NCBI RefSeq assembly: GCF_900090275.1
Contig: NZ_LT607755.1
Coordinates: 5,208,001-5,272,000 of the forward strand
Origin: Micromonospora zamorensis
GTDB lineage: Bacteria; Actinomycetota; Actinomycetes; Mycobacteriales; Micromonosporaceae
DNA: 64,000 nt
Direction: 5' to 3'
Of the stretch, positions 18,621 through 27,143 are shown one piece after another. Numbering within the stretch: position 1 is the stretch's first letter; every line of letters begins with the position of its first letter. The position numbers and the translations under genes are program-made. The notes beneath the pieces were generated by a model. That model ran no database searches. It saw nothing but the letters and a program-made list of their open reading frames with translations, and was not told where the DNA came from.

Positions 18621-19313
18621 ATGGCAAAGAGAACGGCGAACGGATCCGCGCAGGCCCGGCGGCGCACGGACAGCCTGTCCAGGGAGCTGATCATCCAGAC
18701 CGCGATCGAGATCCTGGACAGCGACGGCGAGAGCGCGCTGACGCTGCGTGCGCTCACCGTTCGCCTGAAGACCGGCTACGGCGCGATCTACCACCACGTC
18801 GCGGACAAGGGCGACCTGCTCGCGGCGGCCACCGATGACGTCATCACCCGCGTCCTGTCCGGCACGGCCACCGCCGCGGGTCCGCGCGACACCCTGCGCC
18901 TCCTCGCCCAGGGCCTGTTCGACGCGATCCACACCCACCCCTGGGTCGGTGCGGAACTCTCCCGGCAACCGTGGCGGCCCGCGCTGTTGGACTTCTACGA
19001 GAGCATCGGCAGGCTGCTGGACGCGCTCGCCGTCCCCGAGGAGGCGCGCTTCGACGCGGCCGGGACGCTCGTGAACTACGTCCTCGGCGTCGCCGTGCAG
19101 AACGCCGCGAACGCCCGACACCTCACTGGCAGCGACGCGGACCGGCAGGCGTTCCTCAACACCACCGCCGCGCAGTGGGCGCAACTGGACCCCGCCAGGT
19201 ACCCGTTCGTGCACGCGACGGTGACGCAGCTACGCGAACATGACGACCGTGAGCAGTTCCTGGCCGGCATCGACATCTTCCTGGCCGGCATCGCAGCCCT
19301 GCGCCAGGAATGA
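18621..19313 (+). CDS. TetR-family transcriptional regulator
   Basis: This 230-residue repressor carries an N-terminal helix-turn-helix (RELIIQTAIEILDSDGESAL, then LKTGYGAIYHHVADKGDLL) and a C-terminal ligand domain of the TetR_C type. The ATG at 18621 is preceded by a weak purine tract; the frame extends upstream into the operator, which is not expected to be coding. It faces the monooxygenase gene across twin operators and most likely represses both. The inducer is unknown. Confidence 0.9.
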   Translation: MAKRTANGSAQARRRTDSLSRELIIQTAIEILDSDGESALTLRALTVRLKTGYGAIYHHVADKGDLLAAATDDVITRVLSGTATAAGPRDTLRLLAQGLFDAIHTHPWVGAELSRQPWRPALLDFYESIGRLLDALAVPEEARFDAAGTLVNYVLGVAVQNAANARHLTGSDADRQAFLNTTAAQWAQLDPARYPFVHATVTQLREHDDREQFLAGIDIFLAGIAALRQE

Positions 19314-19389
19314 CCACCTGTCGGATCAGGCGGTGGACGGGGGCCATTGGGCCTGGGTGGCGGATCTCGCGATCTTCTAGGGTGGGTAC

Positions 19390-21459
19390 GTGGCTCGCAG
19401 CGTGTATCTGACCAGCGTCGGTTCGGGCGGGGGCAAGTCGACCATCGCCCTCGGGCTGGCGGAGCTGTTGTCCCGCCAGGTCGGGCGGATCGGCGTGTTC
19501 CGGCCGCTGGTCTCCGGCACCGGCCCCGACCCGATCCTCGCCCTGTTGCACGACCGCTACCGGGTCGACCTGCCCGAGGCCGACCTGACCGGCATGACAT
19601 ACGCCGAAGCGGCGGCGCTCGTCGCCGACGGGCGCCGGGAGGAGCTGATCTCCCGGGTCGTCGAGCGGTACCGGGCGGTCGAGCGGCAGTGCCCCGCGGT
19701 GGTCGTGGTGGGCAGCGACTTCGACGACCCGGGTGACCCGGCCCATCCCCGGGAGCTGGCCTTCAACGCCCGGCTGGCCACCGAGTTCGGCAGTGTGGTG
19801 GTGCCGGTGGTGGACGGTTTCGAGCAGGAGCCGGCGGCCGTCGCGGCGGCCATGCGGGGCGCGTACCACGATCTGGCCGACCTGGGAGCGACAGTGCTCG
19901 CGGTGATGGCCAACCGGGTGGCCGGGCCGATGACGCTGCCCGACCTACCGGTCCCCGCGTACGCCATCCCGGAGGTGCCGACGGTGTCGGCGCCGACGGT
20001 GGCAGAGGTGGCGGCGGCGCTCGACGCCACCCTGCTGGCCGGGGACGACGCCGCGCTCAGCCGGGACGTGCTGGACTTCGTGGTCGGCGCGGCACACGTG
20101 CCGACCCTGCTGGACCACCTCACCGAGGGCGCCCTTGTGATCACCCCCGGGGACCGGGCCGACCTGCTCGTCGCCGCGAGCGCCGCGCACGTGGCCGGGC
20201 AGGTGTCGGTGGCCGGGCTGGTGCTCACGCTCGGCGAGCAGCCCGACCCCCGGGCCATGCGGCTGGTGGAGGGGCTGAACACCGGGCTCGCGGTGCTGTC
20301 CGTGCGCAGCGACAGCTACGACACGGTGGCCGCGTCCAGCCGGATCGAGGGCCGGCCCAGCGCGGCCAACCCGCGCAAGGTGGAGGCCGCGCTGGGCGCC
20401 TTCGAGCGCTGCGTGGACACCGACGACCTGGCCCGCCGGTTGCGGGTCAGCCGGTCGACCCGGGTCACCCCGCTGATGTTCGAGAACGAGCTGATCGACC
20501 GGGCCCGCTCGCAACGCCGGCACCTGGTGCTGCCGGAGGGTGCCGACGACCGGATCCTGCGCGCGGCGGAGATCCTGCTCCGCCGTGGGGTGGCCGAGCT
20601 GACGCTGCTGGGCCGACCGGACGACATCACCCGGCGCACCCGCGAGCTGGGCATCGACCTCGGCGACGCGAACGTGGTCGACCCGGTCACCAGCGACTGG
20701 CGGGACGACTTCGCAGCCGAGTACGCGCGGCTGCGCGCCCATCGGGGTATGACCGCCGAGCTGGCGCACGACATCGTGGCCCAGCCCAACTACTTCGGAA
20801 CCCTGATGGTGGCGACCGGACGAGCCGACGGCATGGTCTCCGGCGCCACGCACACCACCGCCGCGACCATCCGACCGGCGTTCGAGATCATCCGTACCGT
20901 GCCGGAGGTCTCGGTCGCATCCAGCGTCTTCTTCATGCTGCTGGCGGACCGGGTGCTGGTCTATGGAGACTGCGCGGTCAACCGCGACCCGGACGCCGCC
21001 CAGCTCGCCGACATCGCGATCTCGTCGGCCGACACCGCCGCCCGGTTCGGCATCGAACCCCGGGTGGCCATGCTGTCGTACTCCACCGGCAGCTCCGGTG
21101 CCGGCGCGGACGTGGAGAAGGTCGCCGCGGCCACCGCGCTGGTCCGCGAACGCCGGCCCGACCTGCTGGTCGAGGGGCCCATCCAGTACGACGCGGCGAT
21201 CGACCCGGCGGTGGCGGCCACGAAGCTGCCGGGAAGCCCGGTCGCCGGGCACGCCACAGTCTTCATCTTCCCGGACCTGAACACGGGCAACAACACCTAC
21301 AAGGCGGTGCAGCGCTCGGCCGGGGCGGTCGCCGTCGGCCCGGTCATGCAGGGCCTGCGGCGGCCGGTCAACGACCTGTCCCGCGGCGCCATGGTGCCGG
21401 ACATCGTCAACACCGTGGCGATCACCGCCATCCAGGCGGCCACCGAGGAGGCGTCGTGA
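19390..21459 (+). CDS. pta: Phosphate acetyltransferase
   Basis: This 689-residue enzyme interconverts acetyl-CoA and acetyl phosphate. It is the long form: an N-terminal BioD-like P-loop region (SVGSGGGKSTIALGLAELL), a DRTGG domain (about residues 215-330), and a C-terminal catalytic domain from about 365 to the end (LVLPEGADDRILRAAEILL, SGATHTTAATIRPAF, PVNDLSRGAMVPDIVNT). The start is GTG. It overlaps ackA by GTGA, forming the standard two-gene acetate operon. Confidence 0.97.
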   Translation: MARSVYLTSVGSGGGKSTIALGLAELLSRQVGRIGVFRPLVSGTGPDPILALLHDRYRVDLPEADLTGMTYAEAAALVADGRREELISRVVERYRAVERQCPAVVVVGSDFDDPGDPAHPRELAFNARLATEFGSVVVPVVDGFEQEPAAVAAAMRGAYHDLADLGATVLAVMANRVAGPMTLPDLPVPAYAIPEVPTVSAPTVAEVAAALDATLLAGDDAALSRDVLDFVVGAAHVPTLLDHLTEGALVITPGDRADLLVAASAAHVAGQVSVAGLVLTLGEQPDPRAMRLVEGLNTGLAVLSVRSDSYDTVAASSRIEGRPSAANPRKVEAALGAFERCVDTDDLARRLRVSRSTRVTPLMFENELIDRARSQRRHLVLPEGADDRILRAAEILLRRGVAELTLLGRPDDITRRTRELGIDLGDANVVDPVTSDWRDDFAAEYARLRAHRGMTAELAHDIVAQPNYFGTLMVATGRADGMVSGATHTTAATIRPAFEIIRTVPEVSVASSVFFMLLADRVLVYGDCAVNRDPDAAQLADIAISSADTAARFGIEPRVAMLSYSTGSSGAGADVEKVAAATALVRERRPDLLVEGPIQYDAAIDPAVAATKLPGSPVAGHATVFIFPDLNTGNNTYKAVQRSAGAVAVGPVMQGLRRPVNDLSRGAMVPDIVNTVAITAIQAATEEAS

Positions 21460-22571
21460 GTCGGGTGCTGGTGCTCAACTGTGGGTCGTCGTCGGTGAAG
21501 TGGCGCCGCTACGACGGTGAGCAGGTGCTCGACCACGGCACCGTCGAGCGGGTCGGTGAGCCCGGTGGCGGCCCGGCGGACCACGCCAGCGCCGTCCGGC
21601 AGATCCTGGACGGGCTGGACCTGACCGGCCTGACGGCGGTCGGGCACCGGGTGGTGCACGGCGGCCGGAAGTTCAGCGCACCGGTGCTGGTCGACGACGC
21701 GGTCCTGGCCGCGATCAAGGACCTGGTGCCGCTCGCCCCGCTGCACAACCCGGCCAACCTGGCCGGCATCGAGGTGGCCCGCGCGGCGCTGCCGGACATC
21801 CCGCAGGTCGCCGTCTTCGACACCGCGTTCCACCACACCCTGCCGGAGGCCGCCGCGACGTACGCGATCGACCGCGAGGTCGCCGAGCGGTACGGCATCC
21901 GCCGGTACGGCTTCCACGGCACCTCGCACGCGTTCGTGTCCCGCCGCACCGCGCAGCTGCTGGGCCGCCCGTACGAGCAGCTCAACACGATCACCCTGCA
22001 CCTGGGCAACGGGGCGAGCGCCTGCGCGGTGGCGAACGGTCGCAGCGTCGCCACCTCGATGGGCATGTCCCCGTTGCAGGGGCTGGTGATGGGCACCCGC
22101 AGCGGTGACCTCGACCCCACGGTGATCTTCCACCTGCGCCGGGAGGGCGGGCTGTCGGTCGACGAGATAGACGACCTGCTCAACCACCGCAGCGGTCTGC
22201 TCGGGTTGACCGGCGTGAACGACATGCGCGAGGTGCTCCAGCGCCGGGCGGCCGGTGACCGGGCGGCGGAGCTGGCCTTCGACGTGTACTGCCGGCGCAT
22301 CACCGGCTACGTCGGGGCGTACTACGCGCTGCTCGGCCACGTCGACGCGATCACCTTCACCGCCGGGGTCGGCGAACACGCGGCGCCGGTCCGGGCTGCC
22401 GCGCTGGCCGGCCTGGACCGGCTCGGCATCGCCGTCGACGATGTCCGCAACGGCGGCGAGGGCGACCGGGTGATTTCACCCGCCGGCGCCGAGGTGAGTG
22501 TCTGTGTCATCCGCACCGACGAGGAACGTGAGATCGCCCGGCAGACCCGGGACGTGGTCGCGCGCGGCTGA
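21456..22571 (+). CDS. ackA: Acetate kinase
   Basis: This 371-residue kinase makes ATP and acetate from acetyl phosphate, or the reverse. Family signatures are VLNCGSSSVKWR at the start, the phosphate-binding HRVVHGGRKF, the GFHGTSHAFVSRR motif, HLGNGASACAV and the TAGVGEHAAPVR motif near the end. It is slightly short of the usual 395-400 residues because of a few trimmed loops. The GTG start overlaps the pta stop. With pta it connects the acetyl-CoA pool to acetate. Confidence 0.97.
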   Translation: MSRVLVLNCGSSSVKWRRYDGEQVLDHGTVERVGEPGGGPADHASAVRQILDGLDLTGLTAVGHRVVHGGRKFSAPVLVDDAVLAAIKDLVPLAPLHNPANLAGIEVARAALPDIPQVAVFDTAFHHTLPEAAATYAIDREVAERYGIRRYGFHGTSHAFVSRRTAQLLGRPYEQLNTITLHLGNGASACAVANGRSVATSMGMSPLQGLVMGTRSGDLDPTVIFHLRREGGLSVDEIDDLLNHRSGLLGLTGVNDMREVLQRRAAGDRAAELAFDVYCRRITGYVGAYYALLGHVDAITFTAGVGEHAAPVRAAALAGLDRLGIAVDDVRNGGEGDRVISPAGAEVSVCVIRTDEEREIARQTRDVVARG

Positions 22572-22578
22572 CGACGCG

Positions 22579-23196
22579 TCAGCGGCGGGCGTTGCGCCGA
22601 CGCCGGGCACTGACGGTACGGCGGACCCGGTCCCGGCCAGGCCCACGTCTGGCCCGCGTCGGGCCGGAAGCCCGGTCCGGCAGGGTGGCCGTCCAGACCA
22701 TACTCCCACCGATCACGGCGAAGGCCAGACCGAAGGGGATGCCGCCCCAGGCGTTGAGGACGAACACCGAATCATCGGTGTTGCCGTTCTCGGCGAGGAA
22801 CTCCTCGGGGTGCACCGGGTCGACCCACACCCGCAGCACCGCCGGCGGTTCCTCGGTGCAGCCGCCGGCCGAGCCACAGAGGATCCGCTCGGAGTACCGG
22901 ACACCCTCGTAGTCGTATCCGACCTGGATGGTGTCGGTGCCGCCGCCACGTCCGGTGGTGTCCCGGCGGTCGCTCACGTCAGCCAGAACCGGTACGCCCT
23001 CGGCCCGTAACCGCTCAGCCTTGGTGTGCAGGTGCCACTTGTAACCGGCGACGCTTGTCGCGTACGCGAGGCTGGTGAGCAGGAGCAGGGCGCCCATGAC
23101 GGCCGGACCGCGGCGGATGCTCCGGAGCCTGGTCAGCAGGGACGCCGACGGGTCGTCCGCCGGCCGCCGGCTGGGCGCGTCGGCCCGGTCCGGCAC
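22579..23196 (-). CDS. DUF3592-type membrane protein
   Basis: This 205-residue protein has two membrane helices (about 33-52 and 148-170) around an extracytoplasmic region with strands (VPVLADVSDRRD, DTIQVGYDYEG) and the text VLRVWVDPVHPEEF, which is typical of DUF3592. The C-terminal tail is very rich in Arg. Function is unknown. It is convergent with ackA, only seven bases apart, and is followed upstream by another small membrane protein gene in the same direction. Confidence 0.72.
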   Translation of the reverse strand: MPDRADAPSRRPADDPSASLLTRLRSIRRGPAVMGALLLLTSLAYATSVAGYKWHLHTKAERLRAEGVPVLADVSDRRDTTGRGGGTDTIQVGYDYEGVRYSERILCGSAGGCTEEPPAVLRVWVDPVHPEEFLAENGNTDDSVFVLNAWGGIPFGLAFAVIGGSMVWTATLPDRASGPTRARRGPGRDRVRRTVSARRRRNARR

Positions 23197-23198
23197 GC

Positions 23199-23372
23199 TC
23201 AGCTCGTCGCGAGCCAGGCGACGAGGGCGACCAGCACGACCACGACGACCGCCGCGCCGATGATCAGCGGCAGGCGGGACGGCGGCTCCGCCGGCGCGGC
23301 GGCCTCCGGCGTCTGGCTGAACGCGCGGAACGCCTCGGTGTTGCCACTGGGGTCGGTGTAGTTCTCAGGCAT
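23199..23372 (-). CDS. Small tail-anchored membrane protein
   Basis: This 57-residue protein has a polar N-terminus of about 33 residues (MPENYTDPSGNTEAFRAF) and one C-terminal hydrophobic helix rich in Val and Ala. It ends three bases before the next gene starts on the same strand, so it is probably in an operon with the DUF3592 protein. Function unknown. Confidence 0.65.
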   Translation of the reverse strand: MPENYTDPSGNTEAFRAFSQTPEAAAPAEPPSRLPLIIGAAVVVVVLVALVAWLATS

Positions 23373-23529
23373 GCCGGTGACCCTAGCGAAGCCGGTCCAG
23401 GCGCACCGCCCCCGCCCGCACCGCCCGCTCGGGTCGACCCGCCCGGCGGAGCGGACCCGACCGGGTGGCGGGCACAGCCGGGCCGGACGGCGGGGTCGTT
23501 GCGCACACTCGGGCACCTACCGTGGAACC

Positions 23530-24423
23530 ATGGGGGCGCGACGGCTGGTCGCCGTACTGGTGACGGCACTGCTGGCTGGTTGCGCGCCGGCCACCGCCAC
23601 GATCGACGAGGCCACCGGGCCGGTGTCGGCGCGTCGGGCGCCCGAGGGGTCGTACGCCGTCGGCGTGCGTACGCTCACCCTCGATCCGCGCTCGGCGCGC
23701 CCACTGCCGGTGACGATCTGGTTCCCGGCGTCGGCGGACGGGGTGGCGGCCGGGCGGTTCCCGGTGGTGGTCTACAGCCACGGGCTGGGCAGCCACCCCG
23801 ATCTGCACGCCGGCCTGACCACCCGCTGGGCGGCGGCGGGGTTCGTGGTGGCCGCTCCCGCGTACCCGCACACCCGGCAGGGCGCCGCCCACTTCACCCG
23901 GGCCGACGTCCGCAACCAGCCAGCCGACGCGTGGCGGCTGGTCCGGCACCTCGGGCGGCTCGACCGCAACCGCGAGGATCCGCTCGCCGGTCACCTGGAC
24001 CTGACGTCGGTCGCCGCCGCAGGCCACTCGGCGGGCGGTTTCACCACCTCCGGCATGTTCAGCGAGGGGCACCCGGCCCGGTTACGCGCCGGGATCGTGA
24101 TCGCCGGGGGCGGGTTGCCCGGCAGCTTCGCGGGGCCGGTCGCGCCGGTGCTCTTCGTGCACGGCACAGCCGACGCCGTGGTGCCGCTGACGGTCGGACG
24201 GGCGGCCTACGGGCGTACCCCCGGCCCGGCCGCGTTCCTCAGCCTGCTCGGCCAGGACCACGGCGCGTACCTCACGCCGGGCCATCCGGGTTTCGCCCCG
24301 GTCCTCGCCACCACCACCGACTTCCTGCGCTGGACGCTGTACGGGGACAAGGCGGCGGGAGCCCGTCTCCCGGCCGACGCCCGCACTCCCCTGACCCGCT
24401 ACGAGTTCCGTCCCGCCCACTGA
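23530..24423 (+). CDS. Lipoprotein alpha/beta hydrolase (first paralogue)
   Basis: This 297-residue secreted hydrolase has a lipoprotein signal (cleavage before Cys18 in ALLAGC). The alpha/beta hydrolase core shows the oxyanion region (YSHGLG), the nucleophile in GHSAGG near residue 164, an acid in HGTADAVVPL, and a likely catalytic His in DHGAYL. It resembles chlorophyllase/platelet-activating-factor acetylhydrolase-like esterases. A second copy lies 1.6 kb downstream (26065). The start is the ATG at 23530, giving a clean signal peptide. The substrate is unknown. Confidence 0.85.
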   Translation: MGARRLVAVLVTALLAGCAPATATIDEATGPVSARRAPEGSYAVGVRTLTLDPRSARPLPVTIWFPASADGVAAGRFPVVVYSHGLGSHPDLHAGLTTRWAAAGFVVAAPAYPHTRQGAAHFTRADVRNQPADAWRLVRHLGRLDRNREDPLAGHLDLTSVAAAGHSAGGFTTSGMFSEGHPARLRAGIVIAGGGLPGSFAGPVAPVLFVHGTADAVVPLTVGRAAYGRTPGPAAFLSLLGQDHGAYLTPGHPGFAPVLATTTDFLRWTLYGDKAAGARLPADARTPLTRYEFRPAH

Positions 24424-24435
24424 TGCCCGGGCGCG

Positions 24436-24828
24436 TCACTCCTGACGGTTCTGGTCGAGCAGATCCTCGTACACCCCGACCTTGAAGGTGATCAGGTCCA
24501 GGCACTGGGCGAGCCGGCCGAGCTGGTCGGTGACGCGCCCGTGGTGCTCGCGCAGCAGCGCGAGTCGTTCCTCCTCGTTGCCCTCGCCCTCGCGAACGAG
24601 GTCGGCGTAGCGGCGGAGCGCGGGCAGCGGCATGCCGGAGGCGCGGAGGATGATGCAGATGCTCAGCCAGTCGACGTCGTCCTGGCTGTAGACGCGGCGC
24701 CCGGCGGGCCCACGGCGTACGGGGCTGACGAAGACACCCTGCTGCTCGTAGAAGCGGAGCGCGTGCACGCTCAAGCCGGTGCGTTCGGCGACCTGTCCGA
24801 TGCTCAGACTCGCGGTGACCTCAGCCAT
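24436..24828 (-). CDS. MerR-family transcriptional regulator
   Basis: This 130-residue regulator has the MerR winged helix (SIGQVAERTGLSVHALRFYEQQGV) and a dimer coiled coil. There is no conserved Cys pattern for metal binding, so the effector is likely organic, as in relatives that control aldo-keto reductases. It is divergent from such a gene, and a MerR-type promoter with a 19-base spacer lies between them (24849-24879). It is probably the activator of that gene. Confidence 0.9.
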   Translation of the reverse strand: MAEVTASLSIGQVAERTGLSVHALRFYEQQGVFVSPVRRGPAGRRVYSQDDVDWLSICIILRASGMPLPALRRYADLVREGEGNEEERLALLREHHGRVTDQLGRLAQCLDLITFKVGVYEDLLDQNRQE

Positions 24829-24848
24829 GCCGAGCAGGGTAGCGAGGG

Positions 24849-24879
24849 TTGACCTAGAGCCGACTCTAGCTCCTACGGT
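24849..24879 (+). promoter_or_regulatory. MerR-type promoter with 19-base spacer and dyad
   Basis: TTGACC (24849-24854) and TACGGT (24874-24879) are separated by 19 bases, the overlong spacer that MerR activators correct by twisting DNA. CTAGAG-CCGA-CTCTAG (24854-24869), a perfect 6+4+6 dyad, fills the spacer. The promoter points to the aldo-keto reductase, whose start lies 39 bases on. Confidence 0.75.
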
Positions 24880-24917
24880 GCCAGGTGATCACCACTGAAT
24901 CACCTAGGAGCATCGGC

Positions 24918-25967
24918 ATGCGCTATCGCACCCTCGGCGGCACCGGCATCGAGGTGAGCACCCACTGCCTCGGAAGCATGATGTTCGGTGCCGTCGGAAA
25001 CCCCGACCACGACGACTGCGTCCGCATCGTCCACTCCGCCCTCGACCAGGGCATCAACGTCGTCGACACCGCCGACATGTACGGCCGCGGCGAGTCCGAA
25101 CAGATCGTGGGCAAGGCGCTGCGCGGGCGCCGCGACGACGTCGTGCTCGCCACCAAGGTGCACTTCCCGATGGGCGAGGGCCCGAACCAGGGTGGCAACT
25201 CGCGGCGCTGGATCCTCAAGGCGGTCGAGGGGAGCCTCCGGCGGTTGGACACCGACTGGATCGACCTCTACCAGGTGCACCGTCCCGACCCCTCGACCGA
25301 CATCGAGGAGACACTCTCGGTGCTCACCGACCTCGTGCGCGAAGGCAAGATCCGCGCCTTCGGCTGCTCGACGTTCCCCGCCGAGGAGATCGTCGAGGCA
25401 CACCAGGTCTCCGAGCGCCGCGGCCTCGGACGCCTGCGCACCGAGCAGCCGCCATACTCGATCCTGGCTCGCGGCGTCGAGGCCTCGACCCTGCCGGTCT
25501 GCCGGCGCTACGGCATGGGGGTGCTGGTCTGGAGCCCGCTCGCCTTCGGGTTTCTCAGCGGGAAGTACCGCAGGGACCAGCCCGTCGACCTGTCGGCCGG
25601 GCGTGCCGCCCTGCGGCCGGCGCAGTTCGATCCCACGATCGCCGAGAACGCCGCCAAGCTCGACGCCGTCGAGCAGCTCGTCGACCTCGCGGCCAGCATC
25701 GGCTGCACGCTTCCACAGCTCGCCATCGCCTTCACCGTGGCCCATCCGGCCGTCACCTCGGCGATCATCGGACCGCGGACCATGCCGCAACTGGAGGACC
25801 TGCTCAAGGGCGCCGCGCTCACCCTGGACGACGCGACCCTCGACCGGATCGACGAGATAGTGCCGCCCGGCACCAACCTGTACAACCCGAACGCCGCCTT
25901 CCGGCAGCGTGCCCTGACCGACACGGCGCTGCGGCGGCGCCCCCTCGCCGACCGTGCCGCGGCCTGA
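24918..25967 (+). CDS. Aldo/keto reductase
   Basis: This 349-residue NADPH-dependent oxidoreductase has the family tetrad: Asp and Tyr in NVVDTADMYGRGESE, Lys in VVLATKVHF, and His in DLYQVHRPDPS. The cofactor-binding end includes AIIGPRTMPQLED. Start: ATG 24918 with TAGGAG ahead; an upstream GTG at 24885 falls at about the predicted transcript start and is unlikely. It is under the MerR-type promoter. The carbonyl substrate is unknown. Confidence 0.9.
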   Translation: MRYRTLGGTGIEVSTHCLGSMMFGAVGNPDHDDCVRIVHSALDQGINVVDTADMYGRGESEQIVGKALRGRRDDVVLATKVHFPMGEGPNQGGNSRRWILKAVEGSLRRLDTDWIDLYQVHRPDPSTDIEETLSVLTDLVREGKIRAFGCSTFPAEEIVEAHQVSERRGLGRLRTEQPPYSILARGVEASTLPVCRRYGMGVLVWSPLAFGFLSGKYRRDQPVDLSAGRAALRPAQFDPTIAENAAKLDAVEQLVDLAASIGCTLPQLAIAFTVAHPAVTSAIIGPRTMPQLEDLLKGAALTLDDATLDRIDEIVPPGTNLYNPNAAFRQRALTDTALRRRPLADRAAA

Positions 25968-26064
25968 GTGAGCCTGGCGCCGGGACGCAGCGGTCGGTGA
26001 TCGGGTGGGCACAGCGCGCCGAAGCCCGCCGGGCGGATCCGTCGGGCAGGGCACAATTGGATTC

Positions 26065-27033
26065 ATGTCGCGTCGCGTCACTCCCGCACTGATGGCCAGC
26101 ACCGTACTGATGGCCGGTCTGGTCGGCTGCTCAGCGGACACTCGCCCGAACCAGAGCGGACAGGCACCGCCGGTCGAGCCGAAGGCCGCCGCCACGCCGA
26201 CACCGCAGGTCCCCGCCGGAAAGGCCCCGCAGCGCGCCTTCGCGGTCGGCGTACGCCAACTGAAGCTGGGCCGGGACGGCCGCGCGCTGCCGACGACGCT
26301 CTGGTACCCGGCGGCCGGGCAGTCCGGCGGCGCTGCCAAGCGGTCGGCGGCGGCGGCGGAGGGCCGGTTCCCGGTGGTGATGTTCAGTCACGGTCTGGGT
26401 GGGCGGCCGGACGACTACGCCACGCTGCTGACCCGCTGGGCGGCGGCGGGTTTCGTGGTGGCCGCGCCGACGTTCCCGCACACCTCCCGGGGCGCGGACA
26501 ACAACGTCCTCGACGTGCTCAACCAACCGGCTGACGTGTCGTATGCGTTGGATCAGGTGCTGGCGTTGGACGGCAAGGCCGGCGACGCGTTGCGCGGCCG
26601 GTTGGACGGCGAGCGGGTGGCCGCGGCCGGGCACTCGGCGGGCGGGGTGACCACCATCGGTCTGTTCACCGCGAGCAGAGACGAGCGGCTGGACGCGGGT
26701 GTGGTGTTCGCCGGCACGGCGCTCGGTGTGGGCACCGCGTTCGCCGGGGCGGCAGCGCCGCAACTGTTCGTGCACGGCGAGTTGGACGAGGTGGTCGAGT
26801 ACGCGGCGGGCAAGGCCGCGTACGACAAGGTGCCCTGGCCGAAGGCGATGCTGAGCCTGCCCAAGGGCGACCACGGGCGTGCGCTGCTCAGCGACGGCGC
26901 CACGCTGCGGGTCGTCTCGGACACGTCGGTCGAGTTCCTGCGCTGGTCGCTCTACGGCGACCCGGCGGCCAGGAAGCGCATCCCCACCGACGCAACACGC
27001 GGCGACATAGCCACCTTCGACGACCACCTCTGA
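26065..27033 (+). CDS. Lipoprotein alpha/beta hydrolase (second paralogue)
   Basis: This 322-residue protein has a lipobox (LMAGLVGC, Cys22) and a Pro/Ala-rich linker before the hydrolase core. It shares long identical stretches with the hydrolase at 23530, such as LTRWAAAGFVVAAP and the nucleophile motif AAGHSAGG, here near residue 188. The acid and His elements (HGELDEVVEY, GDHGRALL) are in the same places. It is therefore a tandem duplicate separated by the MerR/reductase pair. Likely an exported esterase; the substrate is unknown. Confidence 0.85.
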   Translation: MSRRVTPALMASTVLMAGLVGCSADTRPNQSGQAPPVEPKAAATPTPQVPAGKAPQRAFAVGVRQLKLGRDGRALPTTLWYPAAGQSGGAAKRSAAAAEGRFPVVMFSHGLGGRPDDYATLLTRWAAAGFVVAAPTFPHTSRGADNNVLDVLNQPADVSYALDQVLALDGKAGDALRGRLDGERVAAAGHSAGGVTTIGLFTASRDERLDAGVVFAGTALGVGTAFAGAAAPQLFVHGELDEVVEYAAGKAAYDKVPWPKAMLSLPKGDHGRALLSDGATLRVVSDTSVEFLRWSLYGDPAARKRIPTDATRGDIATFDDHL

Positions 27034-27057
27034 CCCGACCGGGCCGAAAACGGCGAA

Positions 27058-27131
27058 GATCCGCGCAACATCAGTGATGTTGCTGCCTCAGCGCGCCCCG
27101 AGGCAGCAGTTTCCCCGATGTTGCGCGGATC
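27058..27131. terminator. Nested stem-loop between convergent genes
   Basis: GATCCGCGCAACATC at 27058-27072 and its exact complement at 27117-27131 form a 15-base outer stem. Inside lies GCTGCCTC/GAGGCAGC (27082-27089 with 27100-27107), and AACATC-AGT-GATGTT at 27067-27081 offers a competing hairpin. It sits between the ends of the second hydrolase gene and the quinone reductase gene, so it could end transcription from both sides. Confidence 0.6.
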
Positions 27132-27143
27132 ATGACGGCAGCG

